Position numbers and translations under genes: made by a program. A stretch of 64,000 nt of DNA, taken from CADEED01 sp963711635. GTDB lineage: Bacteria > Pseudomonadota > Gammaproteobacteria > Steroidobacterales > Steroidobacteraceae. Below the pieces are notes generated by a model. The model made no database searches and had not been told where the DNA came from. It saw only the letters and a list, made by a program, of their open reading frames with translations. Shown in pieces: positions 7,745 to 14,838 of the stretch; the stretch's first letter is position 1, and the number at the start of each line of letters is the position of its first letter. The stretch is taken from contig CAVQEZ010000005.1 in NCBI GenBank assembly GCA_963711635.1, positions 372,001 through 436,000 of the forward strand, written 5' to 3'.

Positions 7745-8155
7745 ATGCCAGACGTCGTTCCGTTCTTGACCTATGAGGACGGCATTGCCGCCCTGGAATG
7801 GCTGGCCGAAGTTTTTGGATTCACGGAGACAGCTCGCTTAACGACTTCCGATGGGAGGCTTTCTCACGGAGAAATGTCGATTGGAGATGGACTAGTCATG
7901 TTGGCCAGTCCGTCGCCGGACTATGAAGGCCCCAAGCGACATCGCGACAACTGCGAGATTGCCGCCTCATGGTCTGCTCTCCCGTGGATCATTGATGGTG
8001 TTCTCGTCTATGTTGAGGACGTCGATGAGCACTATGCTCGGGCTAAGGCCGCAGGAGCCGTTATCTTGTCTGAACCAGAGGATGGACCGCCAGCGCGACG
8101 ATATCGAGTTGAGGATCTAGAAGGACATCGATGGATGTTCATGGCACGAAACTAG
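7745..8155 (+). CDS. Cassette 3: VOC (glyoxalase/bleomycin-resistance) family protein
   Basis: A 136-residue protein of the vicinal oxygen chelate fold: MPDVVPFLTYEDGIAALEWL, FGFTETARLT, GEMSIGDGLVMLASP, then VDEHYARAKAAGAVI and DLEGHRWMF. It resembles the PhnB/VOC-like group, for which cassette-borne binding or resistance roles are known. The start was chosen at ATG 7745 because AAAGGAG lies 6 bases upstream; an earlier in-frame start at 7703 has no such site. The substrate is unknown. Confidence 0.82.
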   Translation: MPDVVPFLTYEDGIAALEWLAEVFGFTETARLTTSDGRLSHGEMSIGDGLVMLASPSPDYEGPKRHRDNCEIAASWSALPWIIDGVLVYVEDVDEHYARAKAAGAVILSEPEDGPPARRYRVEDLEGHRWMFMARN

Positions 8156-8196
8156 TCCGCACGCTATTCACAATCGCAACGGGAGTGGAACGCGGT

Positions 8197-8291
8197 GCCG
8201 CCTAACAAATCGCTGGAGCAGACGCGTGGAAGATAAAGTGCCAAGCCCAATCGTCGGCGCGCGCGGCGCTCAGCTCAATCCGTTAGGCGGC
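8197..8291 (+). repeat. attC3
   Basis: A 95-bp site running from GCCGCCTAAC to GTTAGGCGGC, with the shared interior (AAATCGCTGGAGC, ACGCGTGGAAGATAAAGTGC, GCGGCGCTCAGCTCAA). Confidence 0.9.
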
Positions 8292-8297
8292 GCTGCA

Positions 8298-8774
8298 ATG
8301 CCACCTTTACTCCAAAGAGCGGTGCTCATCGGGTTGGGCGGATACATTGTTGCCGTGGTTCTGGTCGCGTCGTTCGCGCTCCGACATCCTGAGGCCTACG
8401 TTCACTTTTCGCCTTTGCAGGGCTTTGGAATCGATGCCGCAGCAAAGGTTGCCTCATTCCTTTCAATTTCGCTGGGTGCGGCGGTAGGGCTCCTCCTGGT
8501 CCGAAGAAACTTCGCGCAGCTCTCCGTCGCTTGGCTTCTTTCATCTGGTGCCTTCGTGGTTATCCTGGCTCGGGTGTTGCCCGCACTTCCGACGATCGTG
8601 CTTGAGCGCTGTCCACCTGCTGAGGTGTGTAACCCTTACGATTGGAGCGTCCCGCTAGAATGGTTTCGTGAGCCTCTGCTGGCCCTTGCTTTGGCGGTGG
8701 CCGTCAGTCTAATCGCGAACAGGAACGCAGGTGCGCCGCCTAACACATCGCTCGAGCGGACGCGTGAAGGATAA
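8298..8774 (+). CDS. Cassette 4: membrane protein of unknown function
   Basis: A 158-residue protein with about four transmembrane segments (AVLIGLGGYIVAVVLVASFA; AAKVASFLSISLGAAVGLLL; VAWLLSSGAFVVILARVL; LLALALAVAVSLIA). ATG at 8298 lies 6 bases after attC3. The reading frame continues through the start of attC4, so the last residues (PPNTSLERTREG) are encoded by the recombination site itself. The family was not recognised. Confidence 0.65.
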   Translation: MPPLLQRAVLIGLGGYIVAVVLVASFALRHPEAYVHFSPLQGFGIDAAAKVASFLSISLGAAVGLLLVRRNFAQLSVAWLLSSGAFVVILARVLPALPTIVLERCPPAEVCNPYDWSVPLEWFREPLLALALAVAVSLIANRNAGAPPNTSLERTREG

Positions 8775-8828
8775 AGTGCCAAGCTCGGACGCCGGCGTGC
8801 GCGCCGCTCAGCTCAACCGTTAGACGGC
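8735..8828 (+). repeat. attC4
   Basis: A 94-bp site from GCCGCCTAAC to GTTAGACGGC. One core base differs (GTTAGAC), and the interior matches the array signature. Confidence 0.9.
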
Positions 8829-8841
8829 GCTAAGGCTGCAC

Positions 8842-9426
8842 ATGGGATTTCGCATTGAGCACGATGCATCGCGGCGAAAGCCAAGCGGGGCCTATTGGTA
8901 CCTTATCTATCAGGACGAATATCTCGTCGCTCGGTACTGGCATGACTATCGCGGAGATGAACACGGTATCGATTTCGTCAACGGCGAAAGGGACTTCTGG
9001 CCGGCGGGGAGAGTCACTGACTTCTTGAAGGGCGGCGGTCCGCAGCCGTTGTGCCTATCCGAGGACGCCGTGGTGTATCTCGAGCGCAAGACTGCAGGGC
9101 GACGCTCACTGCCTTGGGATGGCCTTGATGAGTCTGTGTCCGCTAGAGTCCGGGCGGTCGCGGAGGTCCTCTGGCGCGAGAATCCGCTTCAGTACGAGCG
9201 CCACACTGACGATGTCGGGTTTGCGGATTACGATAGGCACGTGTCGCACATTGCGTTCATGATCCAGAATGGGTGCCGTGCCGCAGAGATTGCAAACTAT
9301 CTTGAGAAGATCACTGGACAGCGAGGGATGCAGTTAACTCGCGAGGCTGCAGCGAGGCTCGCCGATGGTTTGCTTAAGTCGACAGCGCCGTCTAACAAAT
9401 CGCTGGAGCGGACGCGTGAAGAATAG
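8842..9426 (+). CDS. Cassette 5: soluble protein of unknown function
   Basis: A 194-residue protein without signal peptide or membrane segment. The N-terminal half has YWYLIYQDEYLVARYWHDYRGDEHG. The C-terminal half is helical (AFMIQNGCRAAEIANYLEKI). I do not recognise the family. The last residues (APSNKSLERTREE) come from attC5, as in cassette 4. The start ATG is 13 bases after attC4. Confidence 0.65.
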   Translation: MGFRIEHDASRRKPSGAYWYLIYQDEYLVARYWHDYRGDEHGIDFVNGERDFWPAGRVTDFLKGGGPQPLCLSEDAVVYLERKTAGRRSLPWDGLDESVSARVRAVAEVLWRENPLQYERHTDDVGFADYDRHVSHIAFMIQNGCRAAEIANYLEKITGQRGMQLTREAAARLADGLLKSTAPSNKSLERTREE

Positions 9427-9466
9427 AGTGCCAAGCTCGCGCCGCTCAGCTCAACCGTTAGGCCGC
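9387..9466 (+). repeat. attC5
   Basis: An 80-bp site, shorter than its neighbours because part of the central loop is missing. It runs from GCCGTCTAAC to GTTAGGCCGC and keeps CGCTGGAGCGGACGCGTGAA and GCCGCTCAGCTCAAC. Confidence 0.88.
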
Positions 9467-9467
9467 A

Positions 9468-9779
9468 ATGAGTACGTCAACTTGGTCGCGATTGCTTGCG
9501 GTACTAGGTGTGCTGCTTGCATGCTCGTGCTGGATTACTGCGCCAGCTCTGTTTGGAAACGTCATGGGGGAGCGCATTGGTGAAGACGCGGCGGAGCAGG
9601 TTCGCATCGCGGCCAGCAAGCAATTCTGGACCACCGTTCTACTGAGTTCGTGGCTAGGCGGAATGGTGGCATCTAGCGCTATTGCCGGGTTCACGCTGCG
9701 GACAAACCGGATTCTCGCGGTCTTGAGCTTGTTCGTCCTCTTGGCGTTCGTCGTGTTCGCTGTTGTGTGGGGGAGCTAA
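9468..9779 (+). CDS. Cassette 6, first gene: small membrane protein
   Basis: A 103-residue protein with an N-terminal hydrophobic segment (LLAVLGVLLACSCWITAPAL) and two more segments (FWTTVLLSSWLGGMVASSAI; ILAVLSLFVLLAFVVFAVVW). The ATG begins one base after attC5. No attC lies between it and the next gene, which starts 10 bases after its stop, so the two share one cassette. Function unknown. Confidence 0.6.
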   Translation: MSTSTWSRLLAVLGVLLACSCWITAPALFGNVMGERIGEDAAEQVRIAASKQFWTTVLLSSWLGGMVASSAIAGFTLRTNRILAVLSLFVLLAFVVFAVVWGS

Positions 9780-9789
9780 TGTAGCCGTC

Positions 9790-10248
9790 ATGCCGAAGCA
9801 AATCCTCCTTAGTCTTCTGTTGTTGTCGCTGTCCTACTTTCCAGCTGAAGCGCATGCGTGCACATGTCGGCGGGAATCCCTGGAATCGATATACAAGAAG
9901 TCAACCCAGGTATTCGTCGCTAAAGTGGTGGAAGTCAGGGAAACCCAGCTTCAGTCAAAGGACGAGGGCACCGTAGTTTACGAGGCGGTGTTGAAACCGA
10001 AGCGGATGATCAAGGGCCGCAGTCCCGGAAAAATTACCATCAAGTACGAGATTTTCCGTAATCCGACTTTCGTTGATGGCGTGGAAACGTTGACTGTCGG
10101 CGGATGCTACATGCAGTACTCAATCGGGAGTGAGTACGTCGTCTTCACGAATCCTGGCGAATCACTGGATTGGCAAGACTGGTGTTCAAGTCGAATAAGC
10201 GGCCGTTCCAGAATCGACATGGACTACCTCGAGAGTCTCGGCAAGTGA
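9790..10248 (+). CDS. Cassette 6, second gene: secreted NTR/TIMP-like Cys-rich protein
   Basis: A 152-residue protein with a signal peptide (MPKQILLSLLLLSLSYFPAEA) followed by HACTCRRESLESIYKKS and VFVAKVVEVRET. A Cys-x-Cys mature N-terminus followed by this strand pattern resembles bacterial netrin-like/TIMP-like domains, and further Cys (GGCYMQYS, DWCSSR) could form disulfides. Family assignment is by pattern only. It is probably co-translated with the membrane protein before it. Confidence 0.6.
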   Translation: MPKQILLSLLLLSLSYFPAEAHACTCRRESLESIYKKSTQVFVAKVVEVRETQLQSKDEGTVVYEAVLKPKRMIKGRSPGKITIKYEIFRNPTFVDGVETLTVGGCYMQYSIGSEYVVFTNPGESLDWQDWCSSRISGRSRIDMDYLESLGK

Positions 10249-10340
10249 CGGCTAACATCTCGCTGGAGCGGACGCGTGAGAGATAAAGTGCCAAGTTCAT
10301 ACAGCAGCGCCCGCGGCGCTCAGCTCAACCGTTAGGCCGC
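10247..10340 (+). repeat. attC6
   Basis: A 94-bp site with the core GGCTAAC instead of GCCTAAC on the left and GTTAGGCCGC on the right. The interior has the array signature (CGCTGGAGCGGACGCGTGAG, GATAAAGTGCCAAG). Confidence 0.85.
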
Positions 10341-10345
10341 AGCTT

Positions 10346-10671
10346 GTGCAATTCCTCCAAGGGCTTCGGGATCGCATTCGTCGCGGTGAGATCACTTGTA
10401 GCGTTCGGCTCTGGCAGCGGCCCCGCGTGCGGGTTGGCGGTCGGTATTCGCTTCCACCTGGGCAGATAATGGTTACCTCGCTACGTGAGATGTCACTTGA
10501 CGATGTCACGCCGGCATTGGCTCGGCGCTCGGGATTTGCGGGTATCGTGGATCTATTGAAAACTGCCCAGCACGGACCGGGGCGTCGGTCTATCTCGTTG
10601 AGTTTCGCTACCTGAAGCCTGCGAAGGAGCCGCGGCCTAACAAATCGCTGGAGCGCACGCGTGGACGATAA
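10346..10671 (+). CDS. Cassette 7: ASCH-domain protein (frameshifted)
   Basis: MQFLQGLRDRIRRGEITCSVRLWQRP, then RVGGRYSLPPGQIMV and ARRSGFAGIVDLLKTAQHG match small ASCH-domain proteins, a PUA-like fold proposed to bind RNA or nucleobases. The GTG start at 10346 is 5 bases after attC6. The original frame stops at 10615, but near 10580 the family continuation VYLVEFRYLKP appears in another frame and runs into attC7 (PNKSLERTRGR). One lost or gained base explains it. Confidence 0.7.
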
Positions 10672-10725
10672 AATGCCAAACCCATACAGCCGCGCGCGCG
10701 GCGCTCAGCGCAACCGTTAGGCGGC
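10632..10725 (+). repeat. attC7
   Basis: A 94-bp site from GCGGCCTAAC to GTTAGGCGGC with the shared interior. One strand variant reads GCGCTCAGCGCAACC instead of CAGCTCAACC. Confidence 0.9.
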
Positions 10726-10739
10726 ACACAATCATCCGC

Positions 10740-11234
10740 ATGCCAAAGGTATCCGCATCGCGCCAAGTCGTGGGTCTGCTCGGTTGGCTGCTCTTATCCT
10801 TTGCTGCCGCTGCTATCGGCGCCGTGGCCTCTTCGGAAGCAGGTGCCTTCTATGGGCAACTCGTTCGGCCGAGCTGGGCACCGCCAGGATGGCTATTTGC
10901 GCCTGTGTGGACGGTGCTCTATGTCCTGATGGGTACTGCGGCCTGGCTCATCTGGCGACTATATGGCTTCAAAGAAGCCAAAACGGCGCTTGCGCTCTTC
11001 GTTATTCAGTTGGGTGCGAACGCGCTCTGGACTTGGGTGTTCTTTGTGTGGCACCAGGGTGCTCTAGCGTTCGCAGAGATAGTGCTTCTGTGGTGTCTCA
11101 TTGCCGCCACTATCGCTTCGTTCTGGAGGCTCAGCAAAGTTTCAGCCGCGCTATTGCTTCCATACTTTGCTTGGGTAACGTTTGCCTCAGCACTCACATT
11201 TGCCACTTGGCGCCTCAATTCCCACTTGCTGTAA
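10740..11234 (+). CDS. tspO: Cassette 8: TspO/MBR family protein
   Basis: A 164-residue tryptophan-rich membrane protein with five predicted transmembrane helices. The pattern WLLLSFAAAAIGAVAS, FYGQLVRPSWAPPGWLFAPV, WTVLYVLMGTAAWLIWR and ALWTWVFFVWHQGALAF is characteristic of TspO, which binds porphyrins and has been linked to stress and tetrapyrrole handling. It has the usual family length. It is a single-gene cassette between attC7 and attC8, which is an unusual cargo. Confidence 0.9.
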   Translation: MPKVSASRQVVGLLGWLLLSFAAAAIGAVASSEAGAFYGQLVRPSWAPPGWLFAPVWTVLYVLMGTAAWLIWRLYGFKEAKTALALFVIQLGANALWTWVFFVWHQGALAFAEIVLLWCLIAATIASFWRLSKVSAALLLPYFAWVTFASALTFATWRLNSHLL

Positions 11235-11248
11235 GTCATCACGACAAT

Positions 11249-11340
11249 GCCGCCTGACACCTCGCTGGAGCGCACGCGTGATGGATAAAGTGCCAATCTC
11301 ATACAGCCGCGCGCGCCGCTCAGCTAAACCGCTAGGGATC
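11249..11340 (+). repeat. attC8 (degenerate right core)
   Basis: GCCGCCTGAC on the left and GCTAGGG on the right in place of GTTAGGC. The interior signature is kept (CGCTGGAGCGCACGCGTGAT, GATAAAGTGCCAA). Mutation of both cores suggests reduced recombination. Confidence 0.8.
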
Positions 11341-11346
11341 ACCGAA

Positions 11347-11805
11347 ATGTCGACAACGCGAGCGAACACCCTAAGCCTCGTACTCTGTCTGTGTGCCAGC
11401 AGTTCTGCGTTTGGCGAGCCTTCTCGCGTCTGTGAACTCGCGGCAAAGCGCGGCGGCCTTCTCCAGTACGCGGTGCAAGTTGCCCCGGATCAAGACGGAA
11501 GCCGCACTATCAAGGCTGACATCGATCTCGACGGCTCGGACGATGAGCTGCGATGGTCCGATCCGGGATCGGGAAGCATCATTCCCGCAGACAGTTCAAC
11601 CTTAACCTTGACGCTTACATCGAACAGCAAGAGTTTCGCGCTGGAGCCGCAGCGACTGAGTGTCGTGAAGTTCGATTCGCGCTACTACGTCGTAACGACG
11701 CGGTTCGAGTCCGGACTAGGGCCTTGGTTTAGGGATGTCTTTGCCGTCACCCAAAAGGGGATCACCAAGATCTGTTCATTTGAAGGGAAAGGGCAGGGAC
11801 CGTGA
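11347..11805 (+). CDS. Cassette 9: secreted protein of unknown function
   Basis: A 152-residue protein starting at ATG 11347 with a signal peptide (ANTLSLVLCLCASSSAFGEP). The mature part contains IKADIDLDGSDDELRWSDPG, which resembles an FG-GAP or EF-hand-like acidic loop, and two Cys. The family is not recognised. It follows the degenerate attC8 by 6 bases. Confidence 0.65.
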   Translation: MSTTRANTLSLVLCLCASSSAFGEPSRVCELAAKRGGLLQYAVQVAPDQDGSRTIKADIDLDGSDDELRWSDPGSGSIIPADSSTLTLTLTSNSKSFALEPQRLSVVKFDSRYYVVTTRFESGLGPWFRDVFAVTQKGITKICSFEGKGQGP

Positions 11806-11897
11806 TGCCTAACACCTCGCTGGCGCGCACGCGTGAAAGATAGATTGACAAGCTCAAACCTCTGCGCGCGCGGCGCTAAGCTCAACCATTAGGCCGC
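11804..11897 (+). repeat. attC9
   Basis: A 94-bp site with GCCTAAC and ATTAGGC cores (first base of the right core changed). Interior CGCTGGCGCGCACGCGTGAA, GATAGATTGACAAGCTCA. Confidence 0.82.
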
Positions 11898-11913
11898 AAT
11901 CCAGGAGGTCAAA

Positions 11914-12264
11914 GTGTCGGATGGCGAGTGGCTCATGCGCGTTGAAAATGGCCTTTCCGCCCACTTCAAGGAGCCGGACGGCACGAGCCGCCCTGGGGTT
12001 CATTGGGCGATTGGGATCAAGCGCGGTGAGGAGACGTTCAAGGTCCTCGTCAAGGCGCTACTCACCGACGATGCTACGAACACGACAAGGCGCGATCAGG
12101 AGTATCAAGCCCAAACTGCGATGCAGTATTTGAACGATCAATTGAAGAGTGGATGGCATCCCGCGCAGGAAAGAGAACACACAATCTATATAGGGAATCC
12201 CCATTCAACGTCCAATCGCGAGGCAGCGGCACATTCAAACAAGCCGTGGTGGAAGGTATGGTAG
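11914..12264 (+). CDS. Cassette 10: small soluble protein of unknown function
   Basis: A 116-residue protein beginning at GTG 11914 with a clear ribosome site (AGGAGG about 6 bases upstream). It has no signal peptide. Features are WAIGIKRGEETFKVLVKALL, a hydrophilic middle and a Trp-rich end (KPWWKVW). I do not recognise it. It is one of the few cassette genes here with its own strong ribosome site. Confidence 0.65.
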   Translation: MSDGEWLMRVENGLSAHFKEPDGTSRPGVHWAIGIKRGEETFKVLVKALLTDDATNTTRRDQEYQAQTAMQYLNDQLKSGWHPAQEREHTIYIGNPHSTSNREAAAHSNKPWWKVW

Positions 12265-12270
12265 GCAATT

Positions 12271-12361
12271 GCGGCCTAACAAATCCCTGGAGCGGACGCG
12301 CGAAGGATAAAGTGCCCATCTCATATAGCAGCGTGCACGGCGCTCGGCTCAGCCGTGCCGC
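12271..12361 (+). repeat. attC10 (right core deleted)
   Basis: The left end GCGGCCTAAC and the interior are intact, but the right end reads CCGTGCCGC where CCGTTAGGCCGC would be expected, so the core is destroyed by loss of three bases. The site is probably inactive and would lock cassettes 10 and 11 together. Confidence 0.78.
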
Positions 12362-12370
12362 AGGATCACA

Positions 12371-12634
12371 ATGAATTCATCCGCATCTGAAAATCCGAGT
12401 CACCGCTCGATTCTCTTACTAGCAAGCATCGCGGGTGCTTGCTGGTTCTTGGGGCTGGCGGCGTTGTGTCTGACGCCGCTTATGTTTCTCGATCAACATG
12501 CTCACAGTTTTGTCTGGGTTCCGATCGTCTTTGCGGCTATTGCTGTTGCAATCCTTGGTGTTGCTATAACGCTCAGTGTTGTTGCTTCATCCAGACTTCG
12601 TCGTCTCCTGGGAAATGTGCAACATGCCGCCTGA
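12371..12634 (+). CDS. Cassette 11: small two-helix membrane protein
   Basis: An 87-residue protein with two transmembrane segments (SILLLASIAGACWFLGLAAL and FVWVPIVFAAIAVAILGVAI). It ends at the GCCTGAC core of a truncated attC. Function unknown. Confidence 0.6.
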   Translation: MNSSASENPSHRSILLLASIAGACWFLGLAALCLTPLMFLDQHAHSFVWVPIVFAAIAVAILGVAITLSVVASSRLRRLLGNVQHAA

Positions 12635-12664
12635 CAACTCACTGGACAGAAGCCGTTAAGTCGG
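12626..12664 (+). repeat. Truncated attC
   Basis: GCCGCCTGACAACTCACTGG is followed after a few bases by CCGTTAAGTCGGC. The left and right ends of an attC are joined with the central 50-60 bases deleted. It marks the edge of the well-preserved array. Confidence 0.65.
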
Positions 12665-12678
12665 CAGGGAGAAAGAAA

Positions 12679-12966
12679 ATGATCAGACGCCTCATCAGGA
12701 TCTCGCCATGGCAGACCGCGAAGACACTCGCGGCGTTCTATTTCGCAATCGCGCTGATTGCAGCTATTCCACTCGGACTGATGTTTTCGCTCCTCCCGGA
12801 AGTACCGGGACAGGAGAAACCCGGGGTTATGTTCTTTGTGTTGATGCCCTTTTTGTATCTGATTGTCGCGCTCATATTCGTGCCGCTGGCGTGTTGGCTG
12901 TACAACGTTGCCGCACGCATGATGGGTGGAGTGGAAGTAACAGTGGAGTCGCGGCCCGAAGCCTGA
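12679..12966 (+). CDS. Small membrane protein in the eroded array
   Basis: A 95-residue protein with two transmembrane segments (TLAAFYFAIALIAAIPLGLM; MFFVLMPFLYLIVALIFVPL) and a short soluble tail. It is preceded by GGGAGAAAGAAA as ribosome site. The stop region reads GCCTGACACC, a remnant of an attC left core. The layout resembles DUF3566-type small membrane proteins, but I cannot assign a family. Confidence 0.6.
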   Translation: MIRRLIRISPWQTAKTLAAFYFAIALIAAIPLGLMFSLLPEVPGQEKPGVMFFVLMPFLYLIVALIFVPLACWLYNVAARMMGGVEVTVESRPEA

Positions 12967-12985
12967 CACCCCATAAGCGTAAGCG

Positions 12986-13390
12986 TTGAAAGAATTGGCG
13001 AAGGCAGCAATGGCGATCGCGGCACTTTTGATCGGTCTGCTCATTGTCTTGCAGGGCGTTGTCGGTCTCGCCGTGCCCGAACTGTTTGTCGGTATTGTTC
13101 GATGGTTCCAGGAACCCCCCGTCATCTATGTAGCGGCGGTGATCCGCTTCGCATTTGGTGTCGTGCTGTTCCGCGCTGCTCCGCTCTCCCGTGCACCTAT
13201 TGCGCTGCGTGTCCTGGGCTTGCTCATCGCGCTGGGCGGCCTGCTCACACCTTTTATAGGTGTATCGTTCGCTCGCGTAGTGCTTGGGTGGTGGTCCGAC
13301 CCGGTAATAGTTCGTGTGTGGGCCGCGGCGGCGCTGTGCCTCGGCGTGTTCATCGTGTCCGTCACGATGCGCGCTCGCACTGCTGCCTGA
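12986..13390 (+). CDS. Four-helix membrane protein of unknown function
   Basis: A 134-residue hydrophobic protein with four transmembrane segments (MAIAALLIGLLIVLQGVVGL; VIYVAAVIRFAFGVVLFRAA; LRVLGLLIALGGLLTPFIGV; VWAAAALCLGVFIVSV). Start TTG 12986 or ATG 13010 are both possible. It ends in GCCTGAC, an attC left core, so it is a probable former cassette gene. Confidence 0.55.
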   Translation: MKELAKAAMAIAALLIGLLIVLQGVVGLAVPELFVGIVRWFQEPPVIYVAAVIRFAFGVVLFRAAPLSRAPIALRVLGLLIALGGLLTPFIGVSFARVVLGWWSDPVIVRVWAAAALCLGVFIVSVTMRARTAA

Positions 13391-13412
13391 CAAATCGCTG
13401 GAGAGGGACTAG
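13385..13412 (+). repeat. attC left-half remnant
   Basis: GCCTGACAAATCGCTGGAG matches the left 19 bases of the array attC sites with one core change (G for A). The rest is lost and the next gene starts 2 bases later. Confidence 0.6.
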
Positions 13413-13414
13413 AA

Positions 13415-14005
13415 ATGATCCGTCCGTCGACCGAGATTCGCAGTGCCACGCTTGATGAGATGCCTCGTGCGGTCTCTGCGATCGTAGCCGCATTCCTCAC
13501 CGACCCGCCCGCGCGATTTGCGTGGCCTTCTCCGCACGACTATCTCCACGCCATGCCGTTGGCCACGCGCGAGTTCTCCGGCAGCTGTTTTGAGCACGGC
13601 ACGGCCTACGTGTCCGCAGACTTCTGCGGTACCGCGCTCTGGTTGCCTCCGGGCGTGCAACCGAACGGTGAGGCCGTCGAACGGGTGTTCCGCGACACCG
13701 CAAAGCGCGAACACCTGGACGACCTGCTGGCCACTTTCGAGAAGATGGATCAGTCGCATCCCAAAGAAGCGCATTGGTATCTGCCACAGATCGGTGTGGA
13801 GCCGAACGCGCAGGGAAGGGGGCTCGGCGCGGCACTGATGCGTCACGCACTCGCCCGCTGCGATCAGGAGCGAGCGCTGGCCTACCTCGAGGCTTCGAAA
13901 CCGCAGAACATCCCGTTCTACCAGCGCTTTGGGTTCGAGGTCACAGGAGAGATCCAGATCGGTGCGGGACCAGTCGTCACGCCCATGCTACGCCGGCCTC
14001 GGTGA
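13415..14005 (+). CDS. GNAT family N-acetyltransferase
   Basis: A 196-residue acetyltransferase. The acetyl-CoA loop is in LPQIGVEPNAQGRGLGAALM (Q-x-x-G-x-G/A pattern), followed by ALAYLEASKPQNIPFYQRFGF, the usual fourth motif. The N-terminus MIRPSTEIRSATLDEMPRAV is typical. It follows an attC fragment, so it is probably an old cassette gene. The substrate is unknown. Confidence 0.85.
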   Translation: MIRPSTEIRSATLDEMPRAVSAIVAAFLTDPPARFAWPSPHDYLHAMPLATREFSGSCFEHGTAYVSADFCGTALWLPPGVQPNGEAVERVFRDTAKREHLDDLLATFEKMDQSHPKEAHWYLPQIGVEPNAQGRGLGAALMRHALARCDQERALAYLEASKPQNIPFYQRFGFEVTGEIQIGAGPVVTPMLRRPR

Positions 14006-14009
14006 ATCG

Positions 14010-14399
14010 ATGCTCCAAGGCTCATGTCTTTGCGGTTCAGTCATATGGCGTCTCCAGCAGACTCCACAGTCTGCGACCGTTTGCAATTGCACGGCGTGCC
14101 GGCGTTATGGTGTGCTTTGGGCGTATGACTTCGAGGGAGAAGGCATTCATGTGTTTGGTCCGACCAAGGCCTACGTTCGGGGCGATTCACTTGGCTTTCA
14201 TTTCTGCCCGGAATGCGGGTGCGTCGCCTATTGGCGCTCACTACAACCGAATGAAAAGGGCCGTCGCCGAATCGCGGTCAATCTGCGACTCACCGAACCA
14301 GAGTCAGTGGCGCAAGTTCCGATTGCCCAATTCGACGGATTGGGCAAGTTTGAAGATCTACCGCGCGGCGGCCGCTGCGTGCGCGACTACTGGTTCTAG
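14010..14399 (+). CDS. GFA-like zinc-binding protein 1
   Basis: A 129-residue protein with the Cys pattern of the glutathione-dependent formaldehyde-activating (GFA) family: SCLCGSV, CNCTACRRYG, FCPECGCV. These Cys bind structural and catalytic zinc in the family. The enzymatic role of most homologues is unproven. It starts 5 bases after the GNAT gene. It shares RRYGxLWAY with the second GFA-like gene at 22825. Confidence 0.85.
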   Translation: MLQGSCLCGSVIWRLQQTPQSATVCNCTACRRYGVLWAYDFEGEGIHVFGPTKAYVRGDSLGFHFCPECGCVAYWRSLQPNEKGRRRIAVNLRLTEPESVAQVPIAQFDGLGKFEDLPRGGRCVRDYWF

Positions 14400-14402
14400 C
14401 TG

Positions 14403-14828
14403 ATGGCTCCTACGACTGTAATTCTGGTCGCAGTTCTTTTCCTGGGGCTAGCTTGGGCGATCCACTTTGAGCGCAGGCGCCGCGCTGCACTGGCGTTCTA
14501 CTGGGCGCGTGGATGTGCAGGTCGGGCCTGGCGCACGGCCTTTCCGAACGCCGCGTCACAAGACATTCGCGAGTTTCTCTACTTGGTCGTAGACGCCTTT
14601 GATTTCGCTCGAACTCGCGCGCTCAAATTGCAGCCCACCGACTCCGTCCAAGACTTCTACCGTGCGTGCTATCCAGACCAGTCAGCGCCCGACGCCATGG
14701 AGCTGGAGACGCTGCAACGCTCGCTCTTGACGCGATTTGGACCTGAGATATTGGCGTCGCTGCCAGACGGCGTGACCTTCGGGGCGCTTTTCGCACGAGT
14801 CGCCGCTGAGCGGCCCAACTCGCAATGA
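14403..14828 (+). CDS. Membrane-anchored protein of unknown function
   Basis: A 141-residue protein with one N-terminal transmembrane segment (TTVILVAVLFLGLAWAIHF), a basic stretch (ERRRRAALAFYWARGCAGRAW) and a helical acidic domain (FYRACYPDQSAPDAMELETL). It starts 3 bases after the GFA-like gene. No family recognised. Confidence 0.6.
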   Translation: MAPTTVILVAVLFLGLAWAIHFERRRRAALAFYWARGCAGRAWRTAFPNAASQDIREFLYLVVDAFDFARTRALKLQPTDSVQDFYRACYPDQSAPDAMELETLQRSLLTRFGPEILASLPDGVTFGALFARVAAERPNSQ

Positions 14829-14838
14829 CCGTCATCTT

